From NCBI GenBank assembly GCA_019358975.1, contig JAHHIL010000006.1, positions 124,001-188,000 of the forward strand: DNA of 64,000 bases, in the 5' to 3' direction. The stretch comes from Trichocoleus desertorum ATA4-8-CV12 (GTDB lineage Bacteria; Cyanobacteriota; Cyanobacteriia; FACHB-46). A model generated the notes under the pieces. That model did not search any database. It was not told where the DNA came from and saw only the letters and a program-made list of their open reading frames with translations. Below, piece by piece: positions 55,788 through 64,000 of the stretch. Positions within the stretch are counted from its first letter, which is position 1; each line of letters starts with the position of its first letter. The translations under genes were made by a program, and so were the position numbers.

Positions 55788-57434
55788 CTATTTGTTGATT
55801 GAGCTGAAGGGCACCTTCTGTGTCGCTTCTAGGCGAGCTCCTTCTATCCCTTTCTGGACAAACAGATACTCTTTGTTTTGCCAGAGAGGAATAAAAGGCA
55901 CATCGTTTACCAGAATGTTTTGAATTTCCGCGAAGATTTTTTGGCGAGCTTGCGGATCTTGTTCTTGGCGCTCTTGGTCAATGAGTTGGTTGACGCGATC
56001 GCTGTAGTAGAAAGAGCCTTGGCCTTTGCTAGCTCCCTCTTGGCAACCCGTAGCTTCTGAGCCTTTGGCACAGGCTAAAAACGGCTGAATATAGTTGTCG
56101 GCATCTAAAAAGTCAGGAACCCAGTCCAAAAGAAAAATGGGATACGCTCCTTTGTCTAGGTTCTGGTAAGCAGTAGCTGATTCTACACTTTTGAGGTCAA
56201 TGGTCATGGCACCCTCTAGTCTCTGTGCGGCTAAAGCCTTGAGGGTAGTGGCCACTAGTTCATTACTGGTGAGGTTAGAACGATACCAAAGCTCTAGTTG
56301 TAACGGCTTGTCCTTGGAGTAGCCCGCTTTGGCTAGTAATTCTTTCACCTTAGCGACATCCCCATCCCCATAAGACTTCTGAAACACGGGGCTGTAGGCA
56401 TCGAGACTAGAAGGGATCAAACTGTAAAGTGGCTCAACTTGCCCTTGAAATACCCGTTGTTGCAGGAGGGGACGATCCACTAAGGCGGCAAGAGCCTGAC
56501 GTACGAGCACTTGGTCTAACGGCTTGTCTTGCAGATTTAAGGTGAGGTAATAGATGCCATCACCACGACCTTCAATCACTTGCCATCCCGATCGCTGTGC
56601 CCCTTGTTGCAAACTCTGAATCTGATCGAGATCTAGGTTTTGGTAGGCAACATCTACCGCCCCGGTTTGAAATGCGTTGTACAAGTTCGCTGGGCTAGAG
56701 AGACTTTGAATATCCACGCCTTGGTTGGCAGGCTTTTCACCCCAGTACTGGTCAAATACGTCTAGCTTTAACGAATCTGTGCCATATTGAGCCAGCTTGT
56801 AAGGGCCAGTGCCAACAAAAGTTGATGGCTTAAATTTCCCTTCACCAATCTCGTAAGCTTTAGGCGACACTGCAACGGCCCCTGAAAAGGCGAGCAAATT
56901 TGGAAATGCTGCAAATGGCTTTTTCAGTTTAATCGTCAGCTCATTTTCGCCCGTGGCCTCGACTGATTCCACTGTGTCGGAAAGTAAAAAGGAAGGTTGA
57001 CCGCCATTTTCGATAAAGCGACGCAGGGAGAAAGCCATTGCTTCAGCATTAAAAGGAGTGCCGTCATGAAACACTACCCCTTGCCGTAACGGAATCTTGT
57101 AGGTTAAGCCGTCTTCACTGACCTGAGGCAGCGCTGTAGCCAACTGCGGCTTGAGATCGGTGGTGCGAGTTTCGTAGGTATAGAGGCGATCGCCCAAGTT
57201 ATAAAGCAGGTTACCCGCCCAAATATCGTAAGCATCCGCTGGGTCGAGAGTCCGCACTTTGGCCGTGGTGCCCAAAACAATCCGATCGCTGTTGGTAGAA
57301 GCGGCGGGGGAACCAGTGGGTTGAGTGGTCTGCCGAGAAGCGCAGCTAATGGCGAGGAAGCAACACAAACTGAACAAACCCAAGAATTTTCCCAGCGATC
57401 GCCACTGCCGACCAGACAAACTCAACCAATTCAT
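55788..57434 (-). CDS. ABC transporter substrate-binding lipoprotein, DppA/OppA type
   Basis: The ATG at 57434 gives 548 residues with a lipobox, FLAISC, near residue 30 after a hydrophobic signal segment. The SBP_bac_5 domain shows TAKVRTLDPADAYD, RQGVVFHDGTPFNAEAMAFSLRRF (about 130-153) and KKPFAAFPNLLAFSGA. The frame extends upstream for 17 codons. It supplies substrate to the DppB-like permease 7 bases downstream. Peptides are the typical ligand; this is not shown by sequence. Confidence 0.9.
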   Translation of the reverse strand: MNWLSLSGRQWRSLGKFLGLFSLCCFLAISCASRQTTQPTGSPAASTNSDRIVLGTTAKVRTLDPADAYDIWAGNLLYNLGDRLYTYETRTTDLKPQLATALPQVSEDGLTYKIPLRQGVVFHDGTPFNAEAMAFSLRRFIENGGQPSFLLSDTVESVEATGENELTIKLKKPFAAFPNLLAFSGAVAVSPKAYEIGEGKFKPSTFVGTGPYKLAQYGTDSLKLDVFDQYWGEKPANQGVDIQSLSSPANLYNAFQTGAVDVAYQNLDLDQIQSLQQGAQRSGWQVIEGRGDGIYYLTLNLQDKPLDQVLVRQALAALVDRPLLQQRVFQGQVEPLYSLIPSSLDAYSPVFQKSYGDGDVAKVKELLAKAGYSKDKPLQLELWYRSNLTSNELVATTLKALAAQRLEGAMTIDLKSVESATAYQNLDKGAYPIFLLDWVPDFLDADNYIQPFLACAKGSEATGCQEGASKGQGSFYYSDRVNQLIDQERQEQDPQARQKIFAEIQNILVNDVPFIPLWQNKEYLFVQKGIEGARLEATQKVPFSSINK

Positions 57435-57646
57435 AGCACACGATTCCAAGTTACTAGGCACAGCATAGGGTAAGCACTCTAGCACTACTCACTAGTAGCA
57501 GTGACTATTAGCCCTTTTAATTAAAGCCGAAAGCAGGCTCATAAGTTAAGTCGAGCGGCTCCCCACTGCTTCCCTCCGCGATCGCCCGGTTGGATCAGGA
57601 AAAATCTTCTAAGTTCAACGATGGCACCCAATTGGGTAAAGCCAAA

Positions 57647-58663
57647 TTAGATGGAATAATACAGCGGGAATGACTTGGCTTCTTTGGGTTTGACGTACAC
57701 ACGCTGCTGCGGTTCTAGGTGCAGCTCATTAAAGCGCTCTCGTGTGAGATGAGCCGTGACCACTTGCCCATCCTCTAGCGTCAATTCTGCTTGGATTTCC
57801 CAACCCAAATGAATCAAGCGGCTGATTCGTGCTGGCACCGTCGTCCCGTTGGGTGAAGTTTCGACCATGACATCATGAGGCCGCAAGAAAACTTCTGGAT
57901 GCGCTGAGTCAAAGCCATTGTCTTGAAAAATTCGAGATGAGCTAGGCAACACGTTTACAGGACCAATGAAGCTCATGACAAAGGCACTTGCCGGATGATC
58001 GTAGATTTCGGCAGGACTGCCCATCTGCTCGACACACCCCTTATTCATGACCACAATTTCGTCGGAGACTTCCATCGCCTCTTCTTGGTCATGGGTGACA
58101 AATACTGTCGTCACATGCACTTCATCGTGTAGCCGCCTGAGCCAAGCTCGCAAATCCTTCCGCACTTTGGCATCTAAAGCACCGAAAGGCTCATCTAGTA
58201 GCAACACTTGAGGCTCCACTGCTAAGGCCCGTGCTAATGCTACCCGTTGCCGCTGCCCCCCAGAGAGCTGTGAAGGATAGCGATCGCCCAACCCCCGGAG
58301 CTGCACTAGTTCTAGCAACTCTTCAACCCGCGCCTTAATCTTGGCAGGTGGCACTTTACGAATCTCTAAAGCAAAAGCGATATTTTTACGCACCGTCAAA
58401 TGCTTGAACAGGGCGTAGTGCTGAAAGACAAAGCCGATATTTCGGTCTTGGACACTTTGGTGAGTCGCGTCTCTACCAGTCAGCCAAATTTTTCCTGCAT
58501 CCGGACTTTCTAGACCCGCAATCAAACGCAATAGCGTGGACTTCCCAGACCCAGATGGCCCCAACAGCGCCACCAAAGAGCCAGTTTTTACTTCCAAGCT
58601 CACTTGATCTACGGCCTTAAAGCTGCCGAACTGCTTAGATACGTTTTCGACTACAATGCCCAT
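57647..58663 (-). CDS. cysA: sulfate/thiosulfate ABC importer ATP-binding protein
   Basis: A 338-residue ABC ATPase: Walker [14 protein letters not shown], signature [16 protein letters not shown], Walker [14 protein letters not shown]-loop [11 protein letters not shown], then a C-terminal TOBE-like regulatory domain ([20 protein letters not shown]). It groups with CysA by its overall pattern, including [19 protein letters not shown]. The usual cysT, cysW and sbpA partners are not adjacent, so the assignment rests on the ATPase alone. Confidence 0.85.
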   Translation of the reverse strand: MGIVVENVSKQFGSFKAVDQVSLEVKTGSLVALLGPSGSGKSTLLRLIAGLESPDAGKIWLTGRDATHQSVQDRNIGFVFQHYALFKHLTVRKNIAFALEIRKVPPAKIKARVEELLELVQLRGLGDRYPSQLSGGQRQRVALARALAVEPQVLLLDEPFGALDAKVRKDLRAWLRRLHDEVHVTTVFVTHDQEEAMEVSDEIVVMNKGCVEQMGSPAEIYDHPASAFVMSFIGPVNVLPSSSRIFQDNGFDSAHPEVFLRPHDVMVETSPNGTTVPARISRLIHLGWEIQAELTLEDGQVVTAHLTRERFNELHLEPQQRVYVKPKEAKSFPLYYSI

Positions 58664-59025
58664 TGCTAATGACCTAGGAAGGATAAAGGCGGAAGGATGT
58701 ACGCCCTTGGCGTTCCCGTAGGGTGGAGTAAATCCTACCCAAAATCCCGGTTTGCCGATGAAGTTACTGTAGTTTTATAGCACGAACTGTACTGACCTGC
58801 TGCAAGTTTGTAAGTAGATGCGGCAGATTACAGATATCTTTGCTACTTGTTGCAAACTTTTGATAGCATCCCTGACAATTTGACCAAACTGCAATCCCAA
58901 TTTCATGTCGGTATATTAAGGTCTGTTGCATTTCGGTCATATCTCCGCAGTTCAGTCTGCTGGAGAGAAAAAGTCCATGATACTATCCTCTCTTGTAGCC
59001 ATAGAAGAGATTGGGAGAAAGACCT
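58664..59025. other. 362-bp intergenic region between cysA and chlP
   Basis: This divergent promoter region has TATATT at about 58911 upstream of chlP and no clear NtcA site. A 62-codon frame at 58847-59035 overlaps chlP and has no homologue-like features. No RNA gene was recognised. Confidence 0.4.
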
Positions 59026-60249
59026 TTGGCACTAAGGGTTGCTGTTGTTGGAGGCGGTCCAGCAGGTTCTTCCGCTGCTGAGACATTAGCAAAAGCTGGT
59101 ATCGAAACTTATTTATTCGAACGCAAATTAGATAACGCTAAGCCCTGTGGTGGAGCCATTCCTCTCTGCATGGTGGAAGAATTTGATCTGCCGCTCAACA
59201 TCATTGATCGGCAGGTGAGAAAAATGAAAATGATCTCACCCTCCAATGTTGAGGTCAGCATTGGCAGCACGCTCAAAGAAGGCGAGTATATCGGCATGTG
59301 CCGTCGGGAAGTCTTGGATGGCTTTATGCGCGATCGCGCTGAAAAGCTTGGTGCCAAGTTGATTAATGGCACAGTCCACAAACTTGAGATTCCCAGCAAC
59401 AATAAAGACCCTTACACGCTGCACTACGCTGACCACTCTAATGGCAGCTTAGAAGGCACTGCTAAGACCTTGCAAGTTGATTTGGTGGTGGGGGCAGATG
59501 GAGCAAACTCCCGGATTGCCAAGGCCATTGATGCAGGGGACTACAACTATGCGATCGCTTTCCAAGAGCGTATTCGTCTGCCAGATGACAAAATGGCCTA
59601 CTACCAAGACCTGGCAGAAATGTATGTGGGCGATGATGTTTCTACCGACTTCTACGCTTGGGTTTTCCCCAAATACGACCACGTAGCTGTTGGTACGGGC
59701 ACCATGCACGTCAATAAAGCTGACATCAAAAAGCTGCAAGCAGGAATTCGCACCCGTGCTGCGAAGCGTCTAGAAGGTGGCGAAATTATCAAGGTGGAAG
59801 CTCACCCCATTCCTGAGCACCCCAGACCTCGCCGTGTGGTAGGCCGTGTGGCACTCGTTGGCGATGCTGCGGGTACGGTCACCAAGTCTTCGGGCGAAGG
59901 GATCTACTTTGCGGCTAAGTCTGCTCGGATGTGTGCTGAAGCGATTGTGGAATTCTCCAACCAAGGCCAGCGGATTCCGACCGAAGCTGACTTGAAGGTG
60001 TACATCAAGCGCTGGGACAAAATGTACGGCCTCACCTACAAGGTGTTGGACATCCTACAATCTGTCTTCTACCGCTCAGATGCCACCCGTGAAGCGTTTG
60101 TAGAAATGTGCGCTGACATGGATGTGCAGAAGCTGACTTTTGATAGCTACCTGTACAAAACCGTGGTACCTGCTAACCCCTTGGTACAACTCAAAATCAC
60201 AGCTAAAACGATTGGTAGCTTGCTACGCGGTAACGCTCTCGCTCCCTAA
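59026..60249 (+). CDS. chlP: geranylgeranyl diphosphate reductase
   Basis: Reduces the geranylgeranyl chain to phytyl for chlorophyll and tocopherol using NADPH. The TTG at 59026 is preceded by GGGAG and gives MALRVAVVGGGPAGSSAAE, the expected family start and 407 residues; the TTG at 59011 would add 5. The FAD-binding GGGPAGSSAAETLAKAG, KPCGGAIPLC, VGADGANSRIA and VALVGDAAGTVTKSSGEGI motifs are all present. It is followed by a terminator. Confidence 0.95.
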   Translation: MALRVAVVGGGPAGSSAAETLAKAGIETYLFERKLDNAKPCGGAIPLCMVEEFDLPLNIIDRQVRKMKMISPSNVEVSIGSTLKEGEYIGMCRREVLDGFMRDRAEKLGAKLINGTVHKLEIPSNNKDPYTLHYADHSNGSLEGTAKTLQVDLVVGADGANSRIAKAIDAGDYNYAIAFQERIRLPDDKMAYYQDLAEMYVGDDVSTDFYAWVFPKYDHVAVGTGTMHVNKADIKKLQAGIRTRAAKRLEGGEIIKVEAHPIPEHPRPRRVVGRVALVGDAAGTVTKSSGEGIYFAAKSARMCAEAIVEFSNQGQRIPTEADLKVYIKRWDKMYGLTYKVLDILQSVFYRSDATREAFVEMCADMDVQKLTFDSYLYKTVVPANPLVQLKITAKTIGSLLRGNALAP

Positions 60250-60289
60250 TTGATTTAGCGCAGTCCTCCATTCGCAATTACTCCAATCG

Positions 60290-60326
60290 CGATCGCTTGA
60301 CTTAACAGTTAGGCGATCGTTTTTTA
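60290..60326 (+). terminator. chlP terminator built from two HIP1-type cores
   Basis: CGATCGC (60290-60296) and GCGATCG (60313-60319) form a 7-bp stem with a 16-base loop and are followed by seven T residues. The stem arms are the common HIP1-like sequence, so the terminator appears to use HIP1 copies. Confidence 0.7.
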
Positions 60327-60418
60327 TGCTAATTAACGTATTACTCTATCTTCTTGACGAGATTAAGGCCAAAAATTTTTTAGTGGCTCATTAAACTCTA
60401 ATCACAAAGACTTAAGAA

Positions 60419-61831
60419 GTGGGAAAACTACTTTACAAAGTCGCTAACTATGAGATGCAGATGCCAACAAGAGTATTTCTATGTAATCGGGAAACTTGGT
60501 ATCACAGTGTTGAAGATGAAATAAAACAAGCAAAAGAATCATTAGCTAAAGGCGAAATTCATCAAGGTGCTTGGACTTGTGGCGGCGTTAAGTCCATAGA
60601 GGTCAACGATAATGCTTACTTCAAGAGGGTAGGCAGTGAGCCTCTTGGCTTCTTTGCGTATGGACGAATTGTTGCTGCTGAAAAAGAGTATCAACTTAGG
60701 CTAGTAGAAGAAGACTACAGTAATGTCAGTGAAGCATATGAAGCCTGCTATGACGATGAAGGAAATGTGGTTTTAGCTGTTGCTTATGAATGGCACTCAG
60801 TTGTTGATTACAATCAAACTCTAGAAATCAAACGACTCAAGCAGGATTTAGAGTTTTCAAAGACTAATTTTCATTTTCAGGGGTCAGGAGGAAGTTTTAG
60901 AGAGGAATGTATTAGCCTACTAAATGAATATTGGAGAAGGCATGTTCTGAATCTATCAAGACAAGGATTTGGAGTTCATCTAGCAGAAATTCTCTATAAA
61001 GCAGCACAAGAGAGTAGTAACCAAAAACTGTATGTAGAAGCTATTGAAAAATTCACTCAAGCTATTCACATCGACCCTAATTATGCCAAAGCTTATATTG
61101 GTCGAGGAAATGTATATCAAACGCTAGGAGATCAGCGTGAAGCTTTGCACAACTATGATGAAGCAATTCAAATAAAATCTACAAACAACTCAATCGCCTA
61201 CTACCAACGAGGAATTATTCATACTGAGTTAGGCAATAAACAGAAAGCGATAGAGGATTTTACCAAAGCTGAAAAACTGTTTCTGGACAAAGCAGATTTA
61301 GTTAACTATCAGAAAGTTCAGGAAAGAATCAAAACGTTAACTTCAGGTAAGACCTTAGAACTAAGTGAGCTTGCTGCTTTAAGAGAGCGTATTGTTGACG
61401 TTCCTAGCACAGCAAAAAGCTTGAAAGAGGCGAGAAAAGGAATCCTAGTTTCTATTATTCGACGGCAAGGCCAATCCCTATTTCGGCAAAAGCTACTTGA
61501 AGCGTATAACAACCAGTGTGCAATAACAGACTGTGGCGTAGAGGAGGCTTTAGAAGCAGCTCACATTATTCCTTACAGCGAAAATGGCAGTAATCAGATC
61601 GTAAATGGACTGTTACTGAGAGCCGATTTACATACACTCTTCGATCTCAACTTAATTGCAATAGAGCCAAAAACTTATACGGTAGTGCTCCACCCTAGCC
61701 TTCTCCAAAGTAGCTATGGTGGACTGCATCAGAAAAACTTATGCCTTCCTTCATCCACAAATTACAAGCCTAGTCAAGAAGCACTTCAACAACGCTGGAA
61801 CCAGTGTGAGTGGGCTAGAAATCATGAGTAA
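60419..61831 (+). CDS. predicted modification-dependent nuclease: EVE-like reader, TPR repeats, HNH nuclease
   Basis: The 470-residue frame starts with GTG at 60419; ATGs at 60455 and 60461 are closer to the first conserved segment. Residues about 14-175 resemble the EVE/PUA-like base readers: VFLCNRETWYHS, WTCGGVKSIEVNDNAYFKRVG (about 58-78), GFFAYGRIVAA, and the closing FHFQGSGGSFREECIS. Residues about 195-300 contain TPR repeats (YAKAYIGRGNVYQTLGD). The C-terminus (about 355-440) has the HNH_2 pattern CAITDCGVEEALEAAHIIPY then NGLLLRADLHTLFDLNLIAI. EVE-HNH combinations are found in defence against modified phage DNA. The gene is AT-rich and stands alone. Confidence 0.78.
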   Translation: MGKLLYKVANYEMQMPTRVFLCNRETWYHSVEDEIKQAKESLAKGEIHQGAWTCGGVKSIEVNDNAYFKRVGSEPLGFFAYGRIVAAEKEYQLRLVEEDYSNVSEAYEACYDDEGNVVLAVAYEWHSVVDYNQTLEIKRLKQDLEFSKTNFHFQGSGGSFREECISLLNEYWRRHVLNLSRQGFGVHLAEILYKAAQESSNQKLYVEAIEKFTQAIHIDPNYAKAYIGRGNVYQTLGDQREALHNYDEAIQIKSTNNSIAYYQRGIIHTELGNKQKAIEDFTKAEKLFLDKADLVNYQKVQERIKTLTSGKTLELSELAALRERIVDVPSTAKSLKEARKGILVSIIRRQGQSLFRQKLLEAYNNQCAITDCGVEEALEAAHIIPYSENGSNQIVNGLLLRADLHTLFDLNLIAIEPKTYTVVLHPSLLQSSYGGLHQKNLCLPSSTNYKPSQEALQQRWNQCEWARNHE

Positions 61832-61933
61832 GAGTAAGGTGCGATCGCCATGCAAAAGCTAGCCTGCATTGGTGAGGAGCGATCGCAGGCTGAGCTAGAG
61901 AGGATGAAAACTGAATTTGTAGAACGAGTGACC

Positions 61934-62677
61934 TTATTCCGCTAAGGCTGCTTCCACATCTTCCGACTTTTCATGGCTGGGTAACTCCAGGCAATAGCCT
62001 GCACCATACACAGTCTTGATGTAGCGCGGGTGACGCGGGTCTGGTTCTAGCTTGGTTCTCAAGTGCCTGACGTGAACCCGAATGGTTTCGATGTCATCAT
62101 CGGGGTCGTAGCCCCAAACTTCCTTAAGAATTTCGCTCGGTGAAACCGTTTGACCATGCCGCTGCAACAGACAATGTAAAAGTTCAAATTCTAAATGAGT
62201 TAACTTAACCGTTTGATCAAACCAGATTGCTTCAAATCGTTCTGGCACCAGAGTCAGAGGCCCGTAATTCAGAATCTCACTGTGCTTAGCCGCTTGAGGA
62301 ATGCGATCGGTACGACGCAACAAAGCTCGCACTCTAGCCAGCATTTCTTCCAGCTCAAAAGGCTTGGTGAGATAGTCATCCGCACCCGCATTAAACCCTT
62401 CTACCTTGTCTTGGGTTTGGCTCAGGGCAGTCAGCATCAGGACTGGAATGTCTGCGGTTCGCTCGTCTCGGCGGAGGCGCTGGCAAACGGTAAAACCGTC
62501 TACCTTGGGTAGCATCAGATCCAGCATGATTAAATCTGGCTGCAATTGCAAAGCTAGGGCCTGACCTTTAATGCCATCCGGCGCTTGGCTCACATCATAC
62601 CCAGCCATTTCCAGGTTGACTGCCACTAGCTCTGAAATCGCAGGATCATCATCAATAACAAGTATCCGGGGCATCAT
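61934..62677 (-). CDS. rpaA: response regulator RpaA
   Basis: A 247-residue OmpR/PhoB-type regulator: the receiver domain has the acidic pair IDDD, the phosphorylated Asp in [17 protein letters not shown] and DDYLTKPFE. The DNA-binding domain has [36 protein letters not shown] and [14 protein letters not shown]. The receiver and linker ([20 protein letters not shown]) match RpaA, which SasA phosphorylates for clock output, rather than RpaB. It is convergent with the HNH gene. Confidence 0.93.
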   Translation of the reverse strand: MMPRILVIDDDPAISELVAVNLEMAGYDVSQAPDGIKGQALALQLQPDLIMLDLMLPKVDGFTVCQRLRRDERTADIPVLMLTALSQTQDKVEGFNAGADDYLTKPFELEEMLARVRALLRRTDRIPQAAKHSEILNYGPLTLVPERFEAIWFDQTVKLTHLEFELLHCLLQRHGQTVSPSEILKEVWGYDPDDDIETIRVHVRHLRTKLEPDPRHPRYIKTVYGAGYCLELPSHEKSEDVEAALAE

Positions 62678-62865
62678 TAAGAAGTCTTCTCTACAGTGAT
62701 TTTTTAAGGTTCAATACGAACCGCTTGAGGAATGCGAAGATTCCTGTACAGATTATAAGCAACGATTCTAAATCCTTCCTAAAGGATGATGTAAGACTTG
62801 CTCAACAATCGTTTTTCATTGGCAGTAGGTTTCGATACTTAGCTTCTCATGAGGAAGGTAAAACT

Positions 62866-64000
62866 TTGATTTTGTTAGCGGTCCTGCTCCTGGCTTTGGG
62901 AGGAATCGGGCTTTTTTCAGCAAGAGTACAGCAATCGATCGCCAGTGCTCCCCAGCTACAGCCCATGCCAGCAAGTGCGATCGCAACTGAGAAACTACCG
63001 CGTGTCTCAGTCATTATTCCTGCCTATAACGAGGCTGAGAACATTCAAGAGTGCATGATGGCAGTACTCAACAGCACCCATTTGCCCCCAGAGCAATTTG
63101 AACTGTGGGTGGTGGATGACCAGTCTTCAGATAATACACTTGCGATCGCCCAAGCTTTACAGGCCAGTCTCAATGCTCCGCGACTAAAAGTTCTAGCGGG
63201 TCAGTCTCGCCCCTCAGGAGAAGTATGGGCTGGCAAAAATTGGGCTTGTACCCAAGGCGTAGAACAGGCCAATGGTGACTTCCTATTATTTATTGATGCA
63301 GACACTCGTTTACAGCCCCAAGGGCTTGAGACAGCGCTGCAAACGGCAGTTCAGGAGAACGTTGATTTATTGAGTTGTGGCCCTGGCTTGATCTGTGGGT
63401 GCTTAGCTGAGTGGCTCGTGCAACCGCTCATGTTTAATCAACTCATTGCTGCCTTCAACTTTGCCGAGGTCAATGATCCCACCACAACCACAGCCTTTGC
63501 CGCAGGCCCATTTATGCTGTTCCGGCGGACGGCTTACGAGCACCTGGGTGGTCATCGCGCCGTAGCTAGCCAAATTGTTGAGGATGTGGAACTAGCTCGA
63601 CGCACTAAACAAAATGGGCTAAAGCTGCAATACGTGATTGGGGCCAATATCGTCAAAGTGCGGATGTATCGCTCTTGGGCCGCTCTCTGGGAAGGCTGGA
63701 CCAAAAACCTCTATTTGGGGGCGCACCGGAGTATCAACTTGATGCTTTATCTAGCGTTGATTGTCTTAGTGGTTTACTCTGTGCCGTGGCTGGGACTCGC
63801 GATCGCTCTCTATCGAGTTTTTACTGGCCCCCTCAATGGGCTAGATTACGCAGCCACTGGGGTTGCTCTCATCGCAATTTTGCTCCAGTACAACCTACGA
63901 CGCATTGGTAGCCAAGCCTCTGGCAGCTCTACTCGCTATTGGTGGCTGAGTGGATTAGGGGGGCTATTGGTAGCCGCGATCGCGATTGGCTCAATTATTA
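62866..64000 (+). CDS. glycosyltransferase family 2 protein (3' end beyond window)
   Basis: The open frame starts with TTG at 62866, seven bases after GAGGAAGG, and runs off the right edge. It begins with a membrane helix (LAVLLLALGGIGLFSA), then a GT2 domain: VSVIIPAYNEAENIQ, VVDDQSSDNT, LFIDADTRLQ (DxD) and VEDVELARRTKQNG. At least two further helices follow (LALIVLVVYSVPWLGLAIAL). The layout resembles the hopene or sterol-associated HpnB-type transferases, but the substrate is not identifiable. Confidence 0.85.
   Translation, partial: MILLAVLLLALGGIGLFSARVQQSIASAPQLQPMPASAIATEKLPRVSVIIPAYNEAENIQECMMAVLNSTHLPPEQFELWVVDDQSSDNTLAIAQALQASLNAPRLKVLAGQSRPSGEVWAGKNWACTQGVEQANGDFLLFIDADTRLQPQGLETALQTAVQENVDLLSCGPGLICGCLAEWLVQPLMFNQLIAAFNFAEVNDPTTTTAFAAGPFMLFRRTAYEHLGGHRAVASQIVEDVELARRTKQNGLKLQYVIGANIVKVRMYRSWAALWEGWTKNLYLGAHRSINLMLYLALIVLVVYSVPWLGLAIALYRVFTGPLNGLDYAATGVALIAILLQYNLRRIGSQASGSSTRYWWLSGLGGLLVAAIAIGSII

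Noticed and set aside
58847-59035. 62-codon plus-strand frame before chlP
   Set aside because: It overlaps the chlP start, has no ribosome-binding site and has an unlikely composition; probably chance.

Overview
This is a stretch of cyanobacterial chromosome. It carries photosystem I genes (psaL, psaJ, psaF), chlP, the Tic22-type protein, nblS, rpaA, a CtaA-type copper ATPase and many copies of the HIP1 octamer GCGATCGC. Gene content and moderate base composition suggest a filamentous or Chroococcidiopsis/Leptolyngbya-like lineage, but the genus cannot be fixed from the sequence alone. I see no rRNA, CRISPR array, prophage or intact insertion sequence. The only tRNA found is tRNA-Pro(UGG). 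Genes are dense and often convergent with gaps of a few bases.

Layout: 1-9 kb holds rqcH, remA-gmk, the photosystem I block psaF-psaJ-psaL (minus strand), tsaD, an alpha/beta hydrolase, an ACT-domain protein, a GNAT acetyltransferase and tRNA-Pro. 9-16 kb holds an orphan amino-acid-type binding protein, tic22, prmC, tsaC, a degenerate histidine kinase, a second GNAT and a dihaem cytochrome c. 16-25 kb holds secA, a multi-GAF kinase-like protein, pyrD, holB and tmk. 25-34 kb holds three tandem FHA proteins, the copper ATPase and a group of small membrane proteins ending with a CPBP protease. 33-40 kb holds a double-domain histidine phosphatase, a dihydroorotase-like protein, lepB, the wreck of a second dihydroorotase, and a pair made of an unrecognised four-repeat protein and a pentapeptide-repeat protein. 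40-48 kb holds dnaB (with a large intein), rplI, gloB, a glycosyltransferase, an FKBP isomerase and a phasin-like protein. 48-58 kb holds a zinc-ribbon membrane protein, purD-nblS, a TPR protein, a second pentapeptide protein, two genes of a peptide-type ABC importer and cysA. 58-64 kb holds chlP, an EVE-like/TPR/HNH nuclease, rpaA and a glycosyltransferase cut by the window end.

Most of the window is housekeeping: photosynthesis and its light control (psaFJL, chlP, nblS, rpaA), tRNA t6A synthesis (tsaC, tsaD), pyrimidine and purine synthesis (pyrD, pyrC-like, tmk, purD), replication (dnaB, holB), protein export (secA, lepB, tic22) and translation quality control (rqcH, prmC, rplI).

The most unusual items are: (1) a solitary predicted modification-dependent nuclease with an EVE-like reader, TPRs and an HNH domain, in AT-rich DNA; (2) three tandem FHA proteins that share a conserved C-terminal Thr motif resembling an FHA ligand, so they may bind each other; (3) an unrecognised protein built from four copies of an approximately 93-residue module, next to a pentapeptide-repeat protein; (4) a DnaB intein in the Walker A loop that carries helix-turn-helix-like inserts; (5) a decayed dihydroorotase beside a dihydroorotase paralogue that lacks several metal ligands; (6) a probable CTG start codon; and (7) several perfect inverted repeats between genes.
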